A stretch of DNA of 15,724 nucleotides, from assembly GCA_002682825.1 (NCBI GenBank), contig NOKP01000072.1, positions 50,762 to 66,485 of the forward strand. The letters are read 5' to 3'. Position numbers and translations under genes: made by a program. This DNA is from Neonectria sp. B-13. Lineage: Eukaryota; Ascomycota; Sordariomycetes; Hypocreales; Nectriaceae. Positions 10,123 through 15,724 of the stretch are shown one piece after another (the stretch's first letter is position 1; each line of letters starts with the position of its first letter). The notes under the pieces are model-generated. The model did not search any database and was not told where the DNA came from. It saw only the letters and a list, made by a program, of their open reading frames with translations.

Positions 10123-10168
10123 TGGCCAGCCGCTGATCCAAGACGAGAGCTCACGCTCCCGAGAACAA

Positions 10169-10174
10169 TATAAG
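10169..10174 (+). promoter_or_regulatory. TATA element of the sugar transporter gene
   Basis: TATAAG within AATATAAG, about 135 bases upstream of the ATG at 10310. The sequence between is pyrimidine-rich with CTTCTC and CAACCTC runs, typical of a fungal 5' leader. Confidence 0.5.
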
Positions 10175-10309
10175 TGGAACAGACATCCCCCTTCATATTG
10201 GGCCCTTCACCTCGTCAATCCTCATCCGAGAGACAGCTTCTCAGCCAATTCCTAGTCGGGCATTTTTACTCTTCTCGTCGACACAACCTCAACTCAACCG
10301 TTGAGCATC

Positions 10310-12221
10310 ATGACAATGTTGCCCAAGTTTTTGACGCCCATCGGCGACAAGCGCCATGTCACGACCGGCAACACGCAAAGCAACCTCGATGCCGCCCGCG
10401 GAGAGGCCCCTAGGTTTGAAAAGGTAACCTGGTACAAGGAGCCTCACTTGCGAAACCTCTACATCCTCTCCATCTTCCTGCTAGTTGCCTCCGCCACCAC
10501 CGGCTACGATGGCATGATGGTCAACACGTCTCAGCAAATGAAGAAGTGGGAGGAGTATTTCCCCGAGCACGCAGACAATAACAAGCTCGGAATCCTCATC
10601 AACATGTACAACATCGGTTCCATCGTCTCCTACTTCATTGTCCCCTATATGACCGATAACCTGGGCCGAAAGCCTACCATCATGATTGGCTGCGTCATCA
10701 TGATTGCCGGTGCCTTCATCTCCGCCTTCTGCAATGGCTATGGAAGTGAGTCTTGCCTCGGTATCCGTGTGCCAATGGCAGTTTTGTGCTAACAAGTCGA
10801 ACTCAGTGTACATGGCTGGTCGATTCGTTCTCGGTTTCGGTAACTCGATGGCCCAGATGGCGTCTCCCATGCTTCTGACAGAGATCTGCCACCCTCAGCA
10901 CCGTGGTCCTCTCACTGCTGTGTACAACTGTCTTTGGAACCTGGGCTCTCTAAGTAAGTTGAAACTCGAACATCAAGCCTGCACGGTGAAATCTCACTTA
11001 CTCACTTGCCAAAGTTGTCTCCGTCGTCGGCTGGGGAACTGCCTCCATTGGCGGCCACTGGTCGTGGCGATCCATCACCCTCCTCCAGGCCCTCCCCTCC
11101 ATCATCCAGGTTGCCGGTATCTGGTGGGTTCCCGAGTCCCCGCGATTCCTCGTCAACAAGGACAAGTCGGAAGAGGCCCTTGCCGTGCTCGCCAAGCACC
11201 ATGCCGGCGGCGACTCCAACAACGCCACTGTCCAGTTCCAGTACCGCGAGATCAAGCAGACCATCCAGGCCGACAAGTACGCCAAAACGGCCACCAGCTA
11301 CATGGACTTCCTCAAGACCAGGGGTAACCGATGGAGGCTCGCCATCATCATGTCGCTGGGGATCATCTCGCAGTACTCCGGCAATGCCCTGTTCTCCAAC
11401 TACATCAACATCATTTACGAGGGTGCTGGTATCGTCGATGAGAACAAGAAGCTTGCTGTAAGTTCCATTCGCTTTAGTCTTGCATGAGCCACCGTGCTAA
11501 CACACCGGCTCTTCAGCTCTCCGCCGGAAAGACCATCATGGATCTGTCCATCGCCATCGGTGCCGCTCTTACCGTCGACAAAATTGGCCGTCGTCCTCTG
11601 TTCCTGGTTTCCACCTCCGGTATGGTCGCCTCTTTCGTCCTCTGGACCATTGTCGGAGCCATCTACGAGAACTCGGGCGAGACCAACTCGGAGGGTGAGG
11701 TCGTGTTCACCAACAAGGGCTCCGGCTACGCCCAGATTGCCTTTGTCTGACTGTTCGGTGCCTTCTACGACATTGGTTTCTCTGGTCTTCTCGTTGCCTA
11801 CGCCCTTGAGATTCTCCCCTTCCACCTCCGTGCCAAGGGAATGACCATCATGAACATTACCGTCCAGGCCATCCTAGCCATTGGAAAGTGAGTCTTTTGC
11901 CCCCCTGATCCTCGTTACGAAGCGCGGAAATACTAACATGCGACCAGCCAAACCAACAAGATCGCCTGGGACAACCTCCCCAAGCACTGGAACTTCATGC
12001 TTTTCTACACGCTCTGGGACTTCCTCGAGCTCATCTTCGTGTGGTTCTTCTACGTCGAGACCAAGGGCCCCACGCTGGAGGAGATTGCCAAGATCTTCGA
12101 CGGCGAGGACGCGGTCGTGGAGCACATCGACCTCGCGCAGGTCGAGAAGGAGGTCCACCTGGGCCGACACGAGGAGGACATCAACCTCACCCACACGCGC
12201 AGCGAGAAGACTGCGGCCTAA
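10310..12221 (+). CDS. MFS sugar transporter, five exons, interrupted by an in-frame TGA
   Basis: Exons are 10310-10745, 10807-10953, 11015-11457, 11517-11887 and 11948-12221. The four introns are 59-61 bp with GTGAGT or GTAAGT donors and CAG or AAG acceptors. Joined, they give 556 residues and a TAA at 12219-12221. It belongs to the sugar porter family of the major facilitator superfamily: a proton-coupled or facilitative sugar carrier of the plasma membrane with 12 expected membrane helices. Diagnostic motifs are GYDG at the end of helix 1 (65-68), D-x2-GRK (116-121), PESPR after helix 6 (234-238), DKIGRRP between helices 8 and 9 (363-369), and ETKGPTLEEIAKIFDGED after helix 12. The substrate cannot be read; the pattern recalls fungal lactose/hexose permease-like porters. 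Codon 420 is TGA (11748-11750), followed by a perfect frame and a good last intron. The allele therefore encodes a product ending at residue 419 unless the TGA is an error or is read through. The ATG at 10310 has A at -3 and begins the conserved N-terminus; a TTG just upstream at 10301 is not needed. Confidence 0.9.
11748..11750 (+). other. Premature TGA stop in the transporter (codon 420)
   Basis: Counting from the spliced start, exon 4 begins in phase 0 at 11517, and 11748 is exactly 77 codons further on, so the TGA is in frame. It sits inside the presumed tenth membrane helix, between AQIAFV and LFGAFYDIG. One substitution from TGG (Trp) is the simplest explanation; this is inferred from the helix context, not proven. 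The next base is C (TGA-CTG), a context close to the leaky TGA-CTA known in fungi. Confidence 0.85.
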
Positions 12222-12655
12222 GAAGTCCCACGAACCTAATGCGGCTGCGTTTTTGCTGCCCCTGAATTTTGCGTTGGGTCTAGGAAAGCCCGGTGTTTAA
12301 TGATGCAGATGATACCAGAAAGCGGAAGACAGATAATCCCCCTTGTTTTCGATACGATCGTTTAGTCCTATGATGGGCGGCAGAATATGTCCCCAGCGCC
12401 ACTATTTACTCTTTTCCTCATGCACTTGTCCGTTGCTCAGGCTTGTGAAATTGCCCCTTTGTGATGATGTGGAACACAATTCTTTTGCTAGTGATCTTTG
12501 TCACATCCATCTTTGGAGTTTTAATTTCTGCTAACGGCTCAGCACTCCAAGACAACGGGACAACAACTGTAGCATGACTATGAACCCTCTGTCACTTGTC
12601 TTGTCCACTCAACATCAGAGATGTCCATGTGTCGTGCATTATCGTGAGTCTGGGT
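12222..12655. other. Transporter 3' flank and 5S upstream region
   Basis: This holds the 3' untranslated region of the transporter and then AT-richer spacer. I see no gene and no canonical AATAAA. Just before the 5S copy the sequence CATTATCG (about 12637-12644) lies near -18 relative to the 5S start, closer than the usual upstream TATA-like element of fungal 5S genes, so it is not strong evidence of a promoter. Confidence 0.4.
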
Positions 12656-12775
12656 AGATACGACCATAGCTCTCAGAAAATACGGGATCCCGTCCGCTTT
12701 CCCGTAGCTCAAGCTGAGAAGCGGCGAATTAGTACTCAGGTCGGTGACGACCAGGGAATCCTCGCTGTTGTATGT
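12656..12775 (+). rRNA. 5S ribosomal RNA, full-length 120-nt copy (variant or pseudogene)
   Basis: The 120 nt match the fungal 5S rRNA pattern end to end: TACGACCATAG at the start, GGGATCCCGTCCGCT in the middle, TTAGTACTC with GGTGAC in the internal control region, GGGAATCC, and GTTGTATGT at the end. Helix I pairs 12656-12664 with 12767-12775 in eight of nine positions (one G-G mismatch at 12657/12774). Helix II pairs CTCAG 12672-12676 with CTGAG 12714-12718. Helix IV is GGTCG 12739-12743 against CGACC 12748-12752 around a GTGA loop. GCGA 12724-12727 pairs with TCGC 12762-12765 in helix V. 5S genes are dispersed and variable in filamentous ascomycetes, so a lone copy is normal. The oddity is the 3' side: no T-run terminator follows (the first TTTT is at 12845-12848), and helicase coding sequence begins two bases later. 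It is either a working variant whose terminator was displaced or a pseudogene trapped by an element. Confidence 0.9.
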
Positions 12776-12777
12776 GT

Positions 12778-15213
12778 GTTGAAGAGGCTAACCTCCATGT
12801 TGAAGAGCAGCCGTGCAGCATCTTGCGCTATTTGTGCCAGGAGTCTTTTCTGTGCCGAGAAACGGACGACATCAACAGCATATGGGCGCGGGCACGAGAA
12901 GCGCTGCTTCCCAGAATATCATGCCTCGTCGATAATGTGCAACTACTCTTTCGATCGACCGAAGACGCAAAACGCGATGCCAGGCAATGGGCAGCGTCAT
13001 CTGGCGATGGTGAACCTACGGCTGCACATGCCACCAGGGCGGTGCAGGCGAGGCGAGTGAAGAAGCCACATCGGCGTACCAGTCTGACAGCGTCGGAAAC
13101 GCAATTCGTCTGATTGACGTTGTGAGAGGTGCAGTTGGTGCGACCCAGATCACGGCGGGCTCGCCAGAGCTCATGGGAATGATGCAGCAGCTTTGTCGCT
13201 TTCAGCAATCAGCGTTATGCTTGACTGTTGAGCTCCAGGCCACCATAACACCCGAACGGGAGGAAAGACGGATAAACATACCAGGAGGGACATTTTTCGG
13301 GGTCGTAGTACCACCACAGGGCCAGGTCAAGGCGATCAAGTCGCAGCAGATCTGTGCCTCCAGAGAGAGGGAGAAAATGGTCCAGGGCATACAAAGTACA
13401 GTCGCGGCCCACGGAACCGATCGTAGCGCCGTGGTGCAGAGTTTGCTCACTGGTTTTGGAGAGGAGGATATCCAATGACGGCGGCGGACTTGGAAGGGAC
13501 GGCAGTCGATGCAGGTCCGAGCATGGAAGTCCACTTTGGTGCATCGACGTCTTTCCTCGAGGCGGGAAAGGCTCTGGTAGCGCGGTTTACGCTGAATAAG
13601 AGGCAGGCGATCGCTTTCCTTATACTATGCCGCCAACTCGACCTGATACATCGTGGGGAGAATGGTGACATCAGTCAGCTCTGCCAGTTCGTCGGCGGAG
13701 AGGGCGGAACCGGTAAGTCGCGAATCATTGAGGCGCTAATCGAGCTCTTCGCATCAAAAGGCATTTCGAACCGCTTGTTGATCACGGCGACGTCAGGGAC
13801 TGCCGCAGCGCGGATCAACGGTATCACAATCCACTCAGCCTGCGGGTTCTCCAAGGACCAAGCGGTGGGCGCGAACTTGGCCAAAGATCTCGACGGCGTG
13901 TGATTGCCGAAACAGGTGGAGCGATTCATCCATGGACAGTCGCGAATGGACTGGCAGGACAAGGCATTGTTGGTCATTGCTGAGGTGAGCATGCTCGGAG
14001 CTCGGACGCTGTACGCCGTGAATGAGCAGCTCTGCAGGCTGCGCGGATCGCAGCAGGATTTCGGGGGCATACCCATCGTTCTCTTCTGCGGAGACTCCCA
14101 TCAGTTTCGTCCTGCACAGGAAAAGTCGATCCTTCTTCCCAGTATGGCCGTCTCATGGGACGAAGACAACTCGTTCAAGGCCGAGCAGCGGTACCAGCAT
14201 GACAAGGCGCACGCGCTGTGGAACAAGTTCACGACGGTGGTCATGCTGGACGAGCAAGTGCGTGCCGCAGGAGATCCGGTGTTGCAGAGACTGCTGAAGC
14301 GGATCCGACTAGGCGTGCAGGATCGCACGGATTTAGACCTCCTCAACTCAAAGTGCTACCGGGAGGATAGGCGGATCCCGTGGGAGACGGGCATCACCGT
14401 GGTGACACCGCTGAACAGGAACCGGTGGAACCTAAACATGGAGGCCACCTTGGCGTTCCAGATCCAGCAGCGGTCGATGATGCGAATCTTCACATCTGAG
14501 CACAAATGGAAGGACGGCCTGCCGACCGAGGAAGAAGCCATCATGATTCTGAACCAGGGCGATGATAGCGCGATACCGGTGCCGGCCGTCTTCATGTTCG
14601 TGCCGGGGATTCCGGTCGTCGTGAACTACAATACCCATCAAGGGCTGAAGTTGGTCAACGGTGCTAGCTACACTGCCCTGGAGGTCATCCTCGACGCGGC
14701 CCACCCCGGCCATCGGATCTCGGCCGACATGACGGTCCACTTCGGGCCGGCGGCGGGCATAATCCTGGAGTCGGAGACGACAAAGGACCTCCACTTCGTT
14801 GGGATGCCGCCCGGCACATGAGCGTTAGGATCCAGTCCCAGCGAAAGAGGCCATAGCAGCGCAACGACGTTAGCCGGAAGGGTTTGCCGTGCGCGGCGGC
14901 TTTTGTGTGCACAGACTACAAGGTGCAGGGCAGGACGCTCGAGCGCGTGGCTCTGGAGCAGCGCGGGACGCGGACGACAAATGTCGACGGACGCGTCGTC
15001 CCCTCGCAGTGCGACCCGTACAGCCTGTACGTGCAGCTGTCGCACTGCCCGTCGCTGGATGGTATTATGCTCGTGTCCAAGGTACGGGAGAGAGACTTGG
15101 TGGGCAACCGCGTCCCCCCCAAGATGACTGCCGCGCAGGCGAGACTGGAGGAACTGAGCGACAAGACCATTCGGGAGGCCATGCGCTGGTTGGGCGACGA
15201 TTCTCAAGGCTAA
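12778..15213 (+). pseudogene. PIF1-like helicase of a mobile element, 5'-truncated and decayed
   Basis: C-terminal part of a PIF1/RRM3-type superfamily 1 DNA helicase, the kind spread by fungal transposable elements (Helitron-related or similar; the class is inferred). The first part (12778-13470) resembles no domain I can name but has the same composition. Walker A is intact (GGEGGTGKS, 13694-13720). Walker B reads VIAEVSM: its Asp is Ala (GCT, 13979-13981). Further motifs are LFCGDSHQFRP (about 14083-14115), LDEQVRAAGDP, TDYKVQGRTL (motif V, about 14911-14940) and YVQLSHCPSLDGI (motif VI), in which the expected arginine finger is His (CAC, 15043-15045). The frame changes at a 5-bp duplication GCGAG/GCGAG (13048-13057), near 13475 and near 14818. 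Stops interrupt it at 13901-13903 (TGA) and 14854-14856 (TAG). The N-terminal half of a full-length protein is missing, and the cut edge abuts the 5S rRNA copy. It cannot encode an active helicase. Confidence 0.85.
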
Positions 15214-15724
15214 GGGGCCTACGTTTGGCGACACTGATGAGAGGAGATGGGAGAGAGGAGAGGGAGGAAAGCGTTACAGGGAAAGTAGGAGGGCTCTTCT
15301 AGAAGACACAAACGGTCTCCCCCCTGTCACGCGATCGAGCCAGAGCCAGACCGGCGAACGGGCACGCACAAAGGAAAGCAAACCACCAATCACAAAGGCT
15401 ATTCAAAGTTCAAGGTTGCGGGGCGAAGGTGGCACCCAGCGTTTTTTGTTTAGTTTTAGTTTTAGCCAATGGAAAGCGAGTATTTCGACCCTGAGCGGCG
15501 GGTGGGGCAGAAAGTCCTTTCATCACTTCGTTCCTCAAGGCAGTGGTTCAACACGCTGACACGGAAAGTGTTCCTTTTAGAAGATCTCGAGTCGAGGATT
15601 CGTAAGGAACAAAAGGACAGCCCCCCATATGGACCCGGTTCTTGCCAATACTCTTGGCAGCTTACTATACTCATTGTGATTGGTTGAGAACAAAAGAACA
15701 AGACTGTGGATTCGTTTCAGGGGC
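15214..15724. other. Flank of the helicase remnant, no supported gene
   Basis: A purine-rich GAGAGGAGA tract (about 15236-15275) is followed by ordinary spacer and a short TTTTAG-type repeat (TTTAG three times, about 15449-15466). A 72-codon plus-strand frame at 15469-15687 starts with ATG but has no recognisable motif and is matched by an equal minus-strand frame. I found no convincing element terminus such as a hairpin followed by CTRR. Confidence 0.4.

Larger units (their letters stand above)
8616..10309. other. Shared upstream region of the divergent GH62 and transporter genes
   Basis: No convincing gene lies here. Several frames of 60-110 codons overlap on both strands and lack motifs. 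Candidate regulatory words are GGCTAAA at 8688-8694, CTAGCC at 9706-9711 (GGCTAG on the other strand; both fit the XlnR-type core GGCTAR), and SYGGRG-type CreA words such as GTGGGG at 9279-9284 and CCGGGG at 10117-10122. Such short words are expected by chance in 2 kb. A patch at 9480-9580 repeats TACCGG and ATACCG several times. The last 150 bases before the transporter carry its TATA element and pyrimidine-rich leader. Confidence 0.4.

Noticed and set aside
11740..11755. RIP (repeat-induced point mutation) as the cause of the transporter TGA
   Set aside because: If the ancestral codon was TGG, the changed base is a C followed by C on the other strand, not the CpA context RIP prefers, and the surrounding gene shows no mutation cluster.
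12596..13060. Long plus-strand open frame (154 codons) that runs through the 5S copy
   Set aside because: Its recognisable-looking middle part is simply the translation of the 5S rRNA sequence, and it is out of phase with the helicase coding sequence that follows. I do not call it a protein.
15295..15302. CTAG in TTCTAGAA as a Helitron 3' end
   Set aside because: No stable hairpin lies just upstream at the expected distance, and CTAG is too short to count alone.
15446..15468. TTTAG-type repeats that might be telomere-like
   Set aside because: The unit is TTTTAG, not the TTAGGG of filamentous fungi, there are only three copies, and they sit inside ordinary sequence.
15469..15687. Plus-strand 72-codon frame at the right edge
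   Set aside because: An equally long frame exists on the other strand and no feature distinguishes them. It might be an exon of a gene running out of the window, but nothing in view supports that.

Overview
The window looks like nuclear DNA of a filamentous ascomycete (Pezizomycotina, probably a Sordariomycete; the class is an inference). The signs are: 59-61 bp introns with GTRAGT donors and CTAAC branch sites; a secreted GH62 arabinofuranosidase; a fungal-type sugar porter; a 5S rRNA copy outside any rDNA array; and an eroded PIF1-like helicase of the kind spread by fungal transposable elements.

Layout. Positions 1-5425 are gene-poor. They hold a 0.2 kb segment present twice (22-224 and 421-619, with one N at 420), a degenerate 52-bp minisatellite packed with quasi-palindromic GACYRGTC octamers (932-1326), an 11-bp GAGCTCAGG tandem array (5211-5254), and only short overlapping open frames that I cannot assign. 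Positions 5426-6208 (minus) encode a 260-aa protein with one C2H2 zinc finger. Positions 7060-8040 (minus) encode a complete secreted GH62 alpha-L-arabinofuranosidase. Positions 8373-8615 (minus) may encode an 80-aa basic protein with a threefold internal repeat. Positions 10310-12221 (plus) are a five-exon MFS sugar transporter with an in-frame TGA at codon 420; all other exons and splice sites are intact. Positions 12656-12775 are a full-length 120-nt 5S rRNA sequence whose helices still pair. Two bases after its 3' end begins a 5'-truncated PIF1-like helicase pseudogene that runs to 15213.

How the parts may work together. The GH62 enzyme and the transporter are divergent, about 2.3 kb apart. 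One would release arabinose from arabinoxylan and the other would import a sugar, so they make a plausible plant-cell-wall utilisation pair. Their shared upstream region has possible XlnR-type and CreA-type motifs, which are too short to prove anything. The right-hand third looks like a mobile-element boundary: a 5S rRNA sequence without its usual T-run terminator, joined directly to a decayed helicase. That junction, the octamer minisatellite and the stop codon in the otherwise intact transporter are the observations most worth following.
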